Assembly (NCBI GenBank): GCA_963920525.1
Contig: OY986435.1
Span: 227,495,293 to 227,559,292, forward strand
Reading direction: 5' to 3'
From: Dichetophora obliterata
Taxonomy: Eukaryota > Arthropoda > Insecta > Diptera > Sciomyzidae
Length of the DNA stretch: 64,000 bases
The notes below the pieces were generated by a model. That model was not told the DNA's origin, searched no databases, and saw nothing but the letters and a program-made list of their open reading frames with translations. Shown here piece by piece: positions 11,026-22,947 of the stretch. The stretch's first letter is position 1; every line of letters starts with the position of its first letter. The position numbers and the translations under genes are program-made.

Positions 11026-13530
11026 ATCAGCATTTTTTATTTTCTTCTACTTTGGTTACTCTTGGAATAGTTTTCTCGTTCGTGTTTTGCTATTGTTGTA
11101 AAATAATAAAAATCGTTTTTCAAAACCGAATTCTTCCACCCATTCAGTGATCAAAATATACACTTTATCGACGTTGCCTTCTTTTAATGACGGTATAAAC
11201 TTCACGTTTACATTTTCATTTACATATTTGTGTATGGTTACAAGTTTCCATCTGCCTTTCTTTTCTTTCAGTCTCTGTGCCTATTTCTTCATTCTTCAAT
11301 ATTTTCTTATGTTGGGAAATTTTTCTCGATCTCACTTACTTCACTTCTTTTCGCTGCTCTCACTCAAATCACTGCTTCTTCTGGAGCGCTGCTCACCTCA
11401 ATCAAATGCAATTCCTTCAATTATTCCGGTCCGATTTCATTGGCGTTCCACTATCTGTCAAATATTTCAATTCTTAACTGTACCCCAGAGGGCTGCGCGA
11501 GTAGAAGAGCCTCCTAGTTCATTCACACCCAAGTGCCAGCAGCAGCAACGATAGCAGGAGACCAACGACAACTTCTGCTCAATTCAACTGCCATTTTGTT
11601 TTACGACTTACGTTTTTGTTAAATTAACTTGAGTTTGAATGTTGTGATTATTGTTGTTTTTAGCTCTGTTGATGATCTTGATGGTGTGGGGCGTAATGAC
11701 ACTCCAGTGTGGTGAACTTCTCCTGGAATGTTAAAAACAAACGAATTAGTTTCTAAGTTTAAGATAGTTGCCAGATTATTGCAAAAACACGCATATCGAA
11801 ACTATTCGATTTTTATATAAGGCGCCAATTTTCAAAACCGGCACGATACGATAATTGGGGCCCGCGATTTGAAAGTGTTGTAATGTTCAGAACAAATAAA
11901 TAAAATGTTTTATCGAACAAAAAAATCGATACCTCAACTAGCTATCGAGTTATCGTTTTTAAAAATTTTTTGCTTGGTACAAAATCTGTTCAATAAAATG
12001 TCTATATCTTTAACATTATCTAATAGATATAAAAAATTTATATGTAATTTAAAAGATAGTTAAATTATTTATTGGAAAAAATACAACTCAAATAAATTTT
12101 AGCAACAAATTGAATTTTGTGAGCAGTCTTATATTATTTTTGCTTTTATTTAGTGATAATCCCGTTATTTCCTAAAAAAGTTCCAGTGTTAAAGTGTCAA
12201 AAAACATTTTATATTTAAAGCCTACAGTTTTACCTTTCATTAAATATATAAAAGTCAATATTCGTTTTTGGAATTAACTCTAAGTTTAATATATTTGTTG
12301 CGAAGATACAAGACAACTTAGCTAAATTTGCTTCAATATTCCGTATGAGGGCAAATCATTTCATCATAAAGCAACATCATAATAATCAAATAAATAACAA
12401 AAGTTATATACTAAATGAAAGATAAATTTCCAAACTTTAATATTTTGATTTGTAAAAACCATATTAATAACGATACTTTTTGAAAAAATAACGGTCTCAT
12501 GTAAAAAAAAATTTTACTAAATTTTTAAAAAAAATGTGAAATATTCAAAGGATTTCATTAATGAAAACATTTTTATGAAAGCTTATTGTATTATCTTTAA
12601 AATTATACCTCAACTATTCTAATCATTAATATAATAAGAAAAATATAGCTAGCTCCCTCACAAGATCAATGAAGACAAATACTGTTTATTAAAAAATCGG
12701 TAGCTCGAAAGAAAGCAAATCAATAAATCGATTTTTCATTCGGCTATTCCTATTTTTATTTAAAGTACTTCACGAATTCATTGTGAAATCGCCCCCAAAA
12801 CCCGATATTTTGCGTAATTTAGATGGTATTTTTTCTTAACCTAACACTGCTCTCTTTTTTCGAACTGATCAAAAAATCGCTTACATGTCAAAAATAAAAA
12901 AAAAAACAAAGATATATATTTATATAATTTTTTCCATTTTCAACAGCTTTTTATGTATTTGATGTACCACCAGTTCCTCAAAAACGAGTGTGTTAGTCGA
13001 ATCGACTATAAAGGAAAACATAGCCTGTCAAAAACAGCTATTAGTGTTTTTTCACTTCAACATTTTAAACTGTCAATGGTACCTGTTCTTAAGTTTGCCA
13101 TGGCTTCCTTTTTAAGTATATTTCCAAATACTTTGACAACAGAAAGACGAAGAATAAACAAAAGTTGCCAAGTGTTGTAGATATATGATAAAAAACAATG
13201 TTGTTATGTCGTAATGTTATGTTAATGTTATTTATCAAATAGGACGGAATAAACAGAGATGCTAACCTAATTGTGTTTGACGTTAAAATGATTACGTTGC
13301 TATTTACTTTTCTTGTGCAAAAAAGGACCACAATATATAATTTCTTTAAGTGTATTAGTATTGATATTTAAAAAATATTTTAAATTCTGCTTTTTCTGTT
13401 ATCATATTTATTCTGAAATTAAAATTTTGTATATTGTATAGACATTAGCAATTGTAAATAGTTGACTTTTTTATTACCATGTTCTATCAGATATTTGAAG
13501 CAGATAACGTACCAAGTATGCATTTTAAAA
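11026..13530. other. Upstream of Hairless coding start; no gene seen
   Basis: Probably includes Hairless 5' leader (CA- and TC-rich stretches to about 11600), but I cannot place a transcription start or an upstream non-coding exon. 11780-11960 has several ATCGATA/TATCGA-like words. From 12000 to 13530 the DNA is plain AT-rich. Confidence 0.4.
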
Positions 13531-13930
13531 TTAAAAGCAAAAAATAATAACTATCATTTAACTTTTAAAATTTTGAGCAAGAAATAATAATTAGTTCTGC
13601 TTTTTATATTTTAAGCCAAAAATAAAAAGCAAAAGGCAAAATAAAAAGCAAAACTTACCCGATATTTTTTTGGGCAAAAAATAAATGGTAAGTTTTGATT
13701 TTTATTTTTTGAGGCAAAAATTAAAAGCAAAATTAGAATTTAAGTGTACGGTTGAACCAAAACCGTAATGAATGAAAAACAAAATTAGGAAAGATCCTAA
13801 TTTTGCTTTTTATTTTCGCCTTACAAAATAAAAAACAAAACTTACCATTTATTTTGTGCTTAAAAAAATATCGGCCCAATTTTGCTTTTTATTTTTGGCT
13901 TAAAAAATAAAAAGCAGAAATAATTAGGGT
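13530..13930. repeat. Degenerate AAAATAAAAAGCAAAA repeat block
   Basis: The words AAAATAAAAAGC and its complement GCTTTTTATTTT recur about ten times in both orientations, with ATTTTTTTGGGC and CCCGATATTTTTTTGGGC variants. It looks like an old foldback or simple-repeat expansion. No coding. Confidence 0.45.
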
Positions 13931-14162
13931 GAAGTGGGGTAGTGTGAATAAGAAATTAATAATGAATAAGAAATGAATAATGAATACGAAATGAATAATT
14001 AATAAAAATTTAATAATGAATAATTAATAAATTTTTTTTTAATTAATGTGAATTAAAAATTTTATTTAAAAATCAATTTTGCATTCTTATGTCATTATTC
14101 AGTTGTACTTAAAATTCCGAATATGAGTGCAGATTTTACAGCTCTGGTAAAACTCTCGGAGG

Positions 14163-14834
14163 GGTGATGTGTAACACATCTAAGACATTTTAGTTTTGTG
14201 TTTTATATTGAAGGTATTGCATTTTTTTACTTTTATTTTTTTATTGTTAATTGGACATAACTATGCCACGAAAATACGTGAAAAAGGGCTTATCACAGCA
14301 GTAGATTGATAGATCAAAGAAATTGAGGAATGCCATTAAACTAATCAAAAATGGAAAAAATCTGTTCGTGCAGTGATATTAAGTTTTCAAAATAATAAAT
14401 AAAAATAAATTGGCCATTTCAGTCCTAGAAAGGACTTTGACCGAGCTTCTATTGATCAATTGTGTTATGCGTGTTATTAAATGTATGAACACAAATGATC
14501 GAGATTGGACGTACGAGATTGATGCCAACTCCGAACGGCTTATGTTCTCAAGAAGCTTTACATGGCTGTTTTTTCTCTCTGCGATGTGCCATTGTCTACA
14601 GAGAGGTGATGACCGAACAGAAAAGTTAATTCAATTGAAAAAACATTCTGTTTGAGCTGGAATTGTACCCGGGCTACCGAGGTTCTTTAACTTAGGGGCC
14701 ACGCACTCTATCCACTAAGCTACGGCCGCCACTCGAATAATACTTTTACTAGACATAAAAAGCTAAAATAAACATAAAAAAATTAAAGTTTCTGCTCTTT
14801 AAACCACTATTTTGTTGGTGTTACACATCACTTC
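14163..14834. repeat. Short inverted ends around a tRNA-like sequence
   Basis: GTGATGTGTAACAC at 14165 and GTGTTACACATCAC at 14818 form a 14-bp perfect inverted pair about 670 bp apart. The tRNA-derived segment at 14652-14735 lies inside. Could be MITE ends or chance pairing; no target duplication was checked beyond the immediate flanks. Confidence 0.35.
14652..14735 (-). repeat. tRNA-derived sequence, SINE-like head
   Basis: On the minus strand an A-box-like TAGCTTAGTGGATAGAG is followed about 45 bases later by a B-box-like GGGTACAATTCC. The 5' acceptor-like GGCGGCC has no matching 3' partner and the T arm pairs poorly, so this is not a working tRNA gene. A pol III promoter head of a tRNA-derived SINE fits best; the body would extend toward lower coordinates (about 14400-14650). 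Confidence 0.55.
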
Positions 14835-15211
14835 ACCGATTTGAAAAATTCTAAAAAAGCCATGTTTGACATTTTTGTTCTACTTCATCCATTTCTCAAA
14901 ATATTTAACAGCCATGAAAACACCAACTTCAATGTGGTTATTTTTCGACAGAAAAAAAAATAAAATTAAACTCTTAGAATGTAATTTTTATTGTAGGGCT
15001 AAAAATAACAAAAATTTCGGAATTTTATTTTATACTTCGGCTAATTTAACTCCTATTTTTAAACTTTTAATTTTCAGTCAAAAAATAAAATCCTTTTTTA
15101 CTTTTTTCTGTCTGAACTTTTATTTTTTCTGTCTTTTAAAAAAATTATTTATGGACTTTTATTTTTTCTGTTGGAAATTAAAAACCCTTTTTGTGTAATT
15201 TCTTAGATATT

Positions 15212-15779
15212 AGCTGCGTTCCATTCGCTTCAAAATAATCCAGATTATTTTTTGCATGAAAAGCAAAAACAAAAATAATTATCCTATAACAAATAGGATT
15301 ATTTTTGATATCCATATAAAATATTGATATAGCCTTAAAAAAATTTGAAACACAGGTGCCGCATCTGTATATTTTTATGAGCTGTTATTTAATTTTTTTA
15401 ATTAATTGTTTGCATTATACAATCCTATTAGGCAGCCTTGACAGCGGAGCCAAGGCCGCATTCAGCGGAGCCAACAATTGCACTTAAATTATTTATATAA
15501 TTGCATAATAATAATTAAATAATAATTTACAATTTTTCGGACGTTTAGAGTAAAACCCATTTAGAGAAAAACATCGTTCACTACGGTATCGCTACCATAA
15601 TAGTTCACAACAGTTGTGAACGACACACGTTCTCATGACACCTAATAGTTATTGTATCATGATTGTTTGTTTGAATTGAATTTAACTTCAACGATAGTGC
15701 CCTATACGAGTCGTTTTTCTTGCCGTTCCTTTGAGAAAATTTGTTATCGCGATTATATTAAAGCGAAAGGAACGCAGCT
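15212..15779. mobile_element. Inverted-repeat MITE, 568 bp
   Basis: Left end AGCTGCGTTCCATTCGCTT, right end (inverted) AGCTGCGTTCCTTTCGCTT, with further partial matches inward. Flanks ATT and ATC do not make an exact duplication. Inside: two AGCGGAGCCAA words near 15441-15475 and a 19-bp palindrome GTTCACAACAGTTGTGAAC near 15603. Confidence 0.6.
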
Positions 15780-16960
15780 ATCGTAGTTAAATTAAGTTGT
15801 TTTTTTTTTTTGAAATTTTTGTAAATTATGTTGTATATTTTCCGTCCATATAATTGTTTTTTCTGAAAACCTCTAACAAACTTTATAAAGAATACAAACA
15901 CACAAGCCCATTTTTCTTATGCTGGCTTTACAAAGGGTGATTTTTTAAGCGTTTGGTTTTTGAAAATTGGGAAAAAACCAGAAAGTTTGCAATAGTGAAT
16001 GAAATATTTATTTATACTTACAGAAAAAAATTAAAGTCTGAAACTGATTTTTATTTTTTGACTGAAAAATAAAAGTTGAAAAATAACAGTTCAATTAGCC
16101 GAAAAAAGAAAATTCCGAAAAAAAATTTTGATTTTTTTCGCTGCAATAAAAATCACTTTCAAAGAGTTAAATTTTTTCTCTTGCAAAATAACATTTAATG
16201 ATTGATTTTAGGACTTTGTTTTAATATCATAACGGTTTCGAAAAGATATTTCAATGTGATCATTTTAATAAAGATCTCATATGTCTGCGTTATCTGCAAG
16301 ACCATGATTTTTTTGATAAAAATTTTTCGATAACAGTTATTTACGGTCCCTGGTTTTTTGTGCTCAGTTGATCCATGTGATCAAACTGCTGTCAACGCTA
16401 CTGAGGCCTGATTCAAGAGGTGTCATTTTCAAAAAACCATTGTCCAAAAATATACCATAAAAAACAAAAAATTAAATGTTTAAGTACTTTTTAATTTTCT
16501 AAAGATGTGTACAAAGTTTGATATGAATCCATCAAACTTATATATTTTTATAAAATAAACAAAAACCCTTAAAATTCAGACGTTTCCACTTTTCATACCT
16601 CTTAAAGATCTTCCATATGTTCCGCTTAGTTATTAAAATTCAAGAATGTACAATGTAAAATCAAATATTAAGATTTTTAAATTTTTGCTAAAAGCCACGA
16701 TCAAAATATTTTATATTGATATGCAATTTTTATATGTTCTGTTTTCCATTAAGTGAGGATAAATGTCATATATTCAAATTTTTTTATCAAATTTGTATCT
16801 GTGTTTAGAAATGACCACCACATTTCTTTTATCTGTTTCAACCTTTTTATATTTGTCATAAATATTTTACTACTTTTTATTATTAAATATTTAAAAATAC
16901 TTAAATATTTTAGAACTTTTATATTTTCTGCCAATACAACCCTGTTAGATCAAAAACGTC
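15780..16960. other. AT-rich, transposon debris, no gene
   Basis: At 15933-15951 the sequence CAAAGGGTGATTTTTTAAG is like the ends of the DD41D mariner at 51316-52621, probably a solo end. 16020-16150 is partly the inverted counterpart of 14960-15090 (GCCGAA...ATTTTTATTTTTTGACTG). I see nothing else. Confidence 0.35.
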
Positions 16961-16967
16961 AAACTTA

Positions 16968-17270
16968 TTAGTGTAATGATAAATCGTTTTGGAAACGAGT
17001 TCTTGGAAATATGAAGTCGTTGATAAAAACCAAATACAAGGTTCGCGATAAAACCGAAACCTGCTGCACTTCTGCGTTGATGGGATGCTTCTCGAACGAA
17101 ATGCCGCCAACTACAACACGAATTGTTCTGTCCTTGAGGAAACACTTCATCCATCGAGCAAAGTTAACACCAACACCATATGCAATTAATTTTGACACGA
17201 GCGCTTTATGCCACTCGGTAAAATGCCTTTGAAATATCCAGAGCAGCAACCCTGCTCTCACCATTTTTCA
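16968..17270 (-). pseudogene. LINE reverse transcriptase fragment (Jockey-like)
   Basis: Minus-strand frame with AALDISKAF followed by WHKALVSKLIAYGVGVNFARW, a FLKDRTIRVVVGG segment and QQVSVLSRTLYLVFINDF. These are RT motifs A to B of a Jockey-clade LINE; the usual QGSVLSP is altered to QVSVLSR. The catalytic YADD part is missing. A short fragment without ends. Confidence 0.75.
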
Positions 17271-19595
17271 AATATTTATTTAGCAAGTTTTTGTTTTAGA
17301 AAGTATCTGCAGAATAAATTAAACGGCTCGTTAATTTTTAGTAATGCTATCTACTATTCGCGAGCGACATTTCTGCATGCATGGGCTTAGAAGACCCAAA
17401 TAATTACATACATTTAATAAAAATTAAGAAAATTTTCGGATCAGGTTCTGAAAAAAAATTAAGCTCCAAGCAAAATCTTTGTATATAAATTTGCATTGGA
17501 GGTACCAGATGCAGGTCACTTGTGAACTTAAACAAAATGTTTTTCGTGCTCAGAAAATTTTTTAAGGAAGACTCACCAGGTGTTTTCCCAGTTGCCTAAT
17601 GGCCCAGTCCGCACCTACTTTTGACACACCAATTTTCATATAAGTTTAATACAACCCAGATGACCGGATGCTGTGCGAACACTGTAGGGAGCACAATCAC
17701 ACAACTACACAGCCAAAGAGCCTGTGAATTTATATTGAAGCCTGTCTTCATCCATGCAAACCCTTTTCTTCGGATCCCACATCCTGTAATGCCCTGATTG
17801 TCCTGCGACATGACGTCACTACTCTTTATATATTATGAGAAATTACTTAACAGGAGCAAGAAAACCATTACATTGTGCATACCTTGTCAAAATGTTTTTA
17901 ATTGCTCCCTTTGCTGTGCGCTGCTATCAATGCAGCCGGAGGAGCAGAAGCACCACCAACAGCAGCAGCAACAGCAAAAGTAACGCAACAATAATACCTT
18001 CTAAACAATGAGCGCGAAAGAGACAATATTATGGATAAATATTATGTGTGTGAAATATATAATGAGAGCGAATGCATAAACACCCCTTCCTACCGCCTTA
18101 AGTTATTTTTTACGATTTCCTGCCAGTGTGTCGATGTGTCCGTCTGCAGCCCATGGTTTGTCCTAATTCAATAGACAAGACATTTATTAATGTAACGTAT
18201 TTTTGAAGGTACTTTTGGCTAATTTTCATAACAGACTAAGTAGAAGATGAGCGCTTTAGTAGATATCATCATTTTGACTTTAGCCCCAAAATGTGCAGCC
18301 TACCGACTTAGTTGTTGGAGAATGAAATTAGACAAACTTGATGCAAATTCAACACAACCGTGAAATTTGGAGCGCCGTCTTTGTGAAGCCTCGATGCAAC
18401 GCGCGAATTGCAACTACACATTGGTCGCAATCCAAGTGCAGCGCCGTTTTCTCCAGCAATTTAATCCAAGCTGTTTTAACAATGCAATTAACTTGAAGCT
18501 TTTTCAAAGTTTATGCTTTTTGGAGTTGTTTTTAAATCAAGCAAGATTATTACTAAATCTTTCTGAACTGCCTGATGAGTTTCTTTTTCATAGTCTTATT
18601 ATTAGTTTAATTCTTTATTTTTCATAGTTGGCCTCTGCGGCGGGGCCAGCACTATAAAAAATTCACACCAAAGCCCGAAAGACGACGACAACGAAGTTGA
18701 AGTAAAAAAACGTTGTGTGGAAGAGAAGTAGAGAAAAAAATTTTTTATTCACCAATTTAACAAGAGTTTTTCACATATGAATCCACTAGAAGCACACAAA
18801 TTCACTTAGATGATGCCAAATAATGTTGGCCACAATTGATGGAAACGTTTTCCAATTGTTTATAATCAATAAAAATGCAAATAAATTGTTTTAATCGAAA
18901 TAAAATAAATTATTAATGAATAAAAATGCAGAGCACAGCGTAAAGCACACACAATGATGGAGACACGAACACAACGAACGAAACAAACGAACGAGCAGCA
19001 GCAGGCAGTGAACGAAACGGAACGAAACGCTTCAACAACGACGTTCACCATAGCTGCCAGTTTATACTCCCACACAAATTCTCCTTTTCCCACAACAATA
19101 AAAAAACTCCCACAATTAAAATTCCAAACAAAACTCCCACAGTAATTAAAAAATCCCACAAACCATAAGAAATTGGTCATATTTTACTTATAGTAAAACT
19201 TAATTTTTTCCCTTTTTTGTGGAACATATACATTAAGGTCTTCTAAGTCCAAATCTGTAAAATTAATGGCGACTCTCATCTGGTTTGGAAGTTATAGGTG
19301 TCCAAATTTGAAAAAATCGGCTCGAAAAACTTGCTATATCTTTGTTATATATAAGCAAAACTAAGCAAAATAGGTGTTAAAATAAAGGCTATGCTATTGC
19401 CTATTTAGTAAGCTATTAATCATAAAAATCCATTAATTACTTTTTCAGATATAACTCTTTTTATTTACCAAAAGTTTAGTTTTTTATTTAATTTGGACTT
19501 CCAGCTTAATATATCAAAACATCAAAAATTTTTCGCATGTGGCGCTTATTTCATTAATCTCAACACTACGTATGAGTATATTTACTTCAAAAAAA
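17271..19595. other. No gene recognised
   Basis: Mixed AT-rich DNA. A CAG-rich spot near 17950-17980 would code a Gln run on the plus strand but has no conserved context. 18860-19190 ends in a CCCACA-rich stretch (see the repeat at 19055-19170). Confidence 0.3.
19055..19170. repeat. CCCACA-word degenerate repeat, locus 1
   Basis: CTCCCACA or TCCCACA recurs five times at about 20-35 bp steps, separated by AT-rich spacers such as ATTAAAAAA. Similar arrays lie at 24490-24605 and 38880-39125. Confidence 0.45.
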
Positions 19596-20273
19596 TTAAA
19601 GTTTTTTCTAAATGACCTCTATATTTATTATGTTGACTTTATATGACTTAAGTACAAATTCTAAATGTTTGATAGTTTAAGTCATACTTGATTTTAAATA
19701 CAAATTCTAGTTGTTTGACCAAACGAAAACAGCTGAAAACAAAATCAGCAAAAAATTCTAAAAACAACTTCAGTAAACATGCTTTGTTAGTGCAGACTTC
19801 CAGCAGGCTGTTGGACTACATATAATAACATAAGCATAGAAACTAAAGTAAAACAGAAATACAACAACAAATGTGACATTATGAAATTGAGGGAAAAAAT
19901 GAGAAATTGAAGCTTCAAAATCTCATCGCCCCGATGGTGCATTGCATTAGCGCGCTTGCACGGGCAATCACAAAGATTTCTGATGACGCGTTTAGCACCG
20001 CAGAAATTGTACAATAAAATCAATTGCTAGTGGTTTTTTTTCCTTTCATATTGAAAAACTTTGTTGTTGCTGTTGTTTCTTTGGAAAAATTCGTTAGAAC
20101 AATTAATTGTTCTAACTTTGACCTTAAGCTCAATAAACGATTTTAAACTATCAAACAACTAGAATTTGTATTTAAAATCAAGTATGATTTAAACTATCAA
20201 ACATTTAGAATTTGTATTTAAGTCATATAAAGTCAACATAATAAATATAGAGGTCATTTAGAAAAAACTTTAA
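19596..20273. mobile_element. Inverted-repeat element, family B, full copy
   Basis: TIRs of about 125 bp: 19596 reads TTAAAGTTTTTTCTAAATGAC and the right end at 20273 is its reverse complement; the inner parts of the arms (AAACTATCAAACATTTAGAA, TAGTTGTTTG) also match. The interior carries AAATCTCATCGCCCCGATGG and GCGCGCTTGCACGGGC. TTAA at both outer edges may be part of the TIR or a duplication. No transposase, so non-autonomous. Confidence 0.7.
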
Positions 20274-20290
20274 TCAAATGGTAAGAGCTC

Positions 20291-21062
20291 GACCAAACGA
20301 AAACAGCTGAAAACAAAATCAGCAAAAAATTCTAAAAACAACTTCAGTAAACATGCTTTGTTAGTGCAGACTTCCAGCAGGCTGTTGGACTACATATAAT
20401 AACATAAGCATAGAAACTAAAGTAAAACAGAAATACAACAACAAATGTGACATTATGAAATTGAGGGAAAAAATGAGAAATTGAAGCTTCAAAATCTCAT
20501 CGCCCCGATGGTGCATTGCATTAGCGCGCTTGCACGGGCAATCACAAAGATTTCTGATGACGCGTTTAGCACCGCAGAAATTGTACAATAAAATCAATTG
20601 CTAGTGGTTTTTTTTCCTTTCATATTGAAAAACTTTGTTGTTGTTGTCATTGGCGTCGGAAGCGGGGGGGCAAGGGGGGCAGTTGCCCCCGCACTTTTTT
20701 AGCTAGATGAACAATTTGAAAGGAAAAGTTATTCAAAATATCAGTTTTTTTTACAACGATAATATTTTTGTATTATATATTTTCCTGTTCTTTCTGTCTT
20801 CTTCATGTTTCATGTGAAGAAATTTTGGTGAACTTTTTTTGCACCACCATTTGTACTGCCCCCCCAGATGAAATTCGCTTCCGACGCGCTTGGTTGTTGT
20901 TGTTTCTTTGGAAAAATTCGTTAGAACAATTAATTGTTCTAACTTTGACCTTAAGCTCAATAAACGATTTTAAACTATCAAACAACTAGAATTTGTATTT
21001 AAAATCAAGTATGATTTAAACTATCAAACATTTAGAATTTGTATTTAAGTCATATAAAGTCA
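20291..21062. mobile_element. Tandem second copy of family B, lacking the left TIR
   Basis: From 20291 the interior of the 19596-20273 element is repeated at a fixed offset of 574 bp, identical over long stretches (19787-20023 equals 20361-20597). It ends in a right TIR cut short after AAAGTCAAC. A hAT-type MITE (20648-20892) interrupts it. The near identity implies a recent duplication. Confidence 0.75.
20648..20892. mobile_element. hAT-type MITE with perfect 8-bp duplication
   Basis: 245 bp. Ends CATTGGCGTCGGAAGCG and (inverted) CAAGCGCGTCGGAAGCG; inside them are G-runs and C-runs (GGGGGGCAAGGGGGG, CCCCCCC) as in hAT-Tip100 elements. Exact duplication GTTGTTGT at 20640-20647 and 20893-20900. 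The uninterrupted first copy of the host element has an equivalent site, confirming the insertion. Confidence 0.85.
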
Positions 21063-21193
21063 ACTTCAAAAAAATTTTACCAAAAATCGCGTGATTTTTG
21101 AAAACACTTTTTATTTTCTAAATCACAATGCTATTTATACACAAATATATTTAATGTAAAAGCTTCGGTTTTACATCAATATAGCACTATTTC

Positions 21194-21216
21194 TAGTAGT
21201 AGTAGTAGTAGTAGTA
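21194..21216. repeat. (AGT)n microsatellite
   Basis: Seven to eight AGT units just left of a Tc1 element. Confidence 0.85.
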
Positions 21217-21273
21217 CTTTATAAAGTCTTTAAGTCTCGATACTACAATATATACATATATACATTGTATATA

Positions 21274-22945
21274 CACTGGTGGCCAAATCTAAAGCAACCA
21301 GAATAAAATATCGATATTAGACAAAAAAAAGTGGTATATATTACACAAAGACGGTAATTTTTAAAATTTTTATAAATGATATTTTATGTATTTCAAATTA
21401 ATAAAAAAATAAAAATATTAATTCATTACAAAATTTTTTTACAATTGAAAAACGAAATTGACTCGATTTTTGGGTGGTCATAACTAAAGCAACTTTCACA
21501 GTCCAACTTAAAATTATACAATAATGTTAATAATCGATAGCATTACCCTTATTTTTGATAACTTCTGCACACCTACGAGGCATAGAATCTATAAGTCGTT
21601 CAATTTGATCCTTAGAAATATTGTTCCATGCATCCTGGATACGGCTGAAAATGTTGTGTTTATTAGTCTCAGAATCCCTTTTAATCTTGCGATCTACGAT
21701 GCTCCACAAGTTCTCGATCGGGTTCAGATCAGGAGATTGAGCTGGCCATGCGAGAGTCTTTATGTTTGTGTCACTCAACCAATCTTTAACGAATTTCGAC
21801 GTATGCTTCGGGTCGTTATCATGTTGGAAGACCCAAATAATAGGCATATTCTCTTCTGCATAAGGAAGCATTACATTTTCCAACACATTTTTGTAAACGA
21901 AATGATCCATTGTTGTTATTATTTGGTGAATTGGTCCAACTCCAGCATATGAAAAGCAGCCCCACACCATGGTAGAACCTCCACCATGTTTAACTGTCCC
22001 TTTGCAATACTGTGGTTTGATTCGTTCGTTTTTCGGTCTCCTTACTGTAAAATTTTTGTTATCTGAGCCCTTGATATTGAACTTTGACTCATCTGAGAAC
22101 AAAATATTTCTCCACTGAGCAGCATCCCAACTGATATGTGCTCTCGCGAAAGCTAGCCTGGCCTTGCGATTTTTTTGGAAATAAATGGCTTCTTTGAGGG
22201 CTTTCGAGCGCGTAGACCAGCCTCCACCGCTCGTCTCCGTACAGATCTTGCGCTAATATCCAAAGATAACTGTCTCACCAATTCAGTTGAGGTTACAAAA
22301 GGCTTTTTTTTTATTTCTCGAACAATTCTTTTGTCATCGAGTTGTGTTGTTTTCCGTGGCCTCCCTCCAGCATGTATTGTCACTACAGAACCAGTTGCAA
22401 GAAATCTGCTAATTATTCGAGAAATCTGCTAATTATTCGAGAAATCACTGATTTTTGTATTGAAAATTTCTGCGAAATATTTTTTTGGGATAAACAGTTT
22501 TTATAATCATTTATAATTTGTTCTTTAACCGTATTACAATACTAGTTTCTAGCCATTTTGAAAATTTTTTTTTAATTGTCTCTAACCCGAAAATATTCAC
22601 GTGTTATGTCTTGAGAAATTCACAAAAATAATTTTTAACAAACGAATTAAATGCACAAAGTATAACACAAAATAAATAACGGTACTCCAAATAAGAATTG
22701 TTGATAACATGGTTTGTACAGTCAAGTTGCTTTAGTTATGACCACCCAAAAATCGAGTCAATTTCGTTTTTTCGTTTGTAAAAAAATTTTGTAATGAATT
22801 AAAATTTTTATTTTTTTATTAATTTGAAATACATAAAATATAATTTATAAAAATTTTAAAAATTACCGTCTTTGTGTAATATATACCAATTTTTCTGTGT
22901 AATATCGATATTTTCTTCTGGTTGCTTTAGATATGGCCACCAGTG
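21274..22945 (-). mobile_element. Tc1-type transposon with long IR/DR ends
   Basis: 1672 bp flanked by TA (21272-21273, 22946-22947). TIRs of about 235 bp start CACTGGTGGCCA and are about 90% alike by eye. Each contains an outer and an inner related site (GGTGGCCA..TCTAAAGCAACC and GGTGGTCATAACTAAAGCAAC), the IR/DR layout known from Minos, S and Sleeping Beauty-type elements. The transposase is on the minus strand in two open pieces. Confidence 0.92.
21527..22383 (-). pseudogene. Tc1 transposase, DD34E, frameshifted
   Basis: The N-terminal piece (22153-22383) has GGRPRKTT and a helix-turn-helix (RQLSLDISARSVRRRAVEAG). The C-terminal piece (21527-22102) carries FSDESKF, QHDNDPKHTS and SPDLNPIENLW; 34 residues separate the second Asp and the Glu. 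The pieces are separated by a one-base loss in an A run near 22165-22171, and upstream a 20-bp word (GAAATCTGCTAATTATTCGA) is tandemly doubled at 22401-22440, breaking the start region. The catalytic core is intact but the gene as a whole is dead. Confidence 0.9.
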
Positions 22946-22947
22946 TA

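Noticed and set aside
14652..14735. Functional tRNA gene on the minus strand
   Set aside because: The acceptor stem does not close and the T arm pairs poorly; only the promoter-like boxes are recognisable.
17798..17983. Plus-strand frame ending in a Gln run
   Set aside because: CAG-rich low complexity with no conserved neighbour; could be part of an untranslated exon but nothing supports it.
18866..19180. Cys/Phe/Val-rich minus-strand frame
   Set aside because: Its second half is the complement of CCCACA repeats; no conserved feature.
21524..21952. Plus-strand 142-codon frame in the Tc1 element
   Set aside because: Antisense to the DD34E transposase core, which explains the lack of stops.
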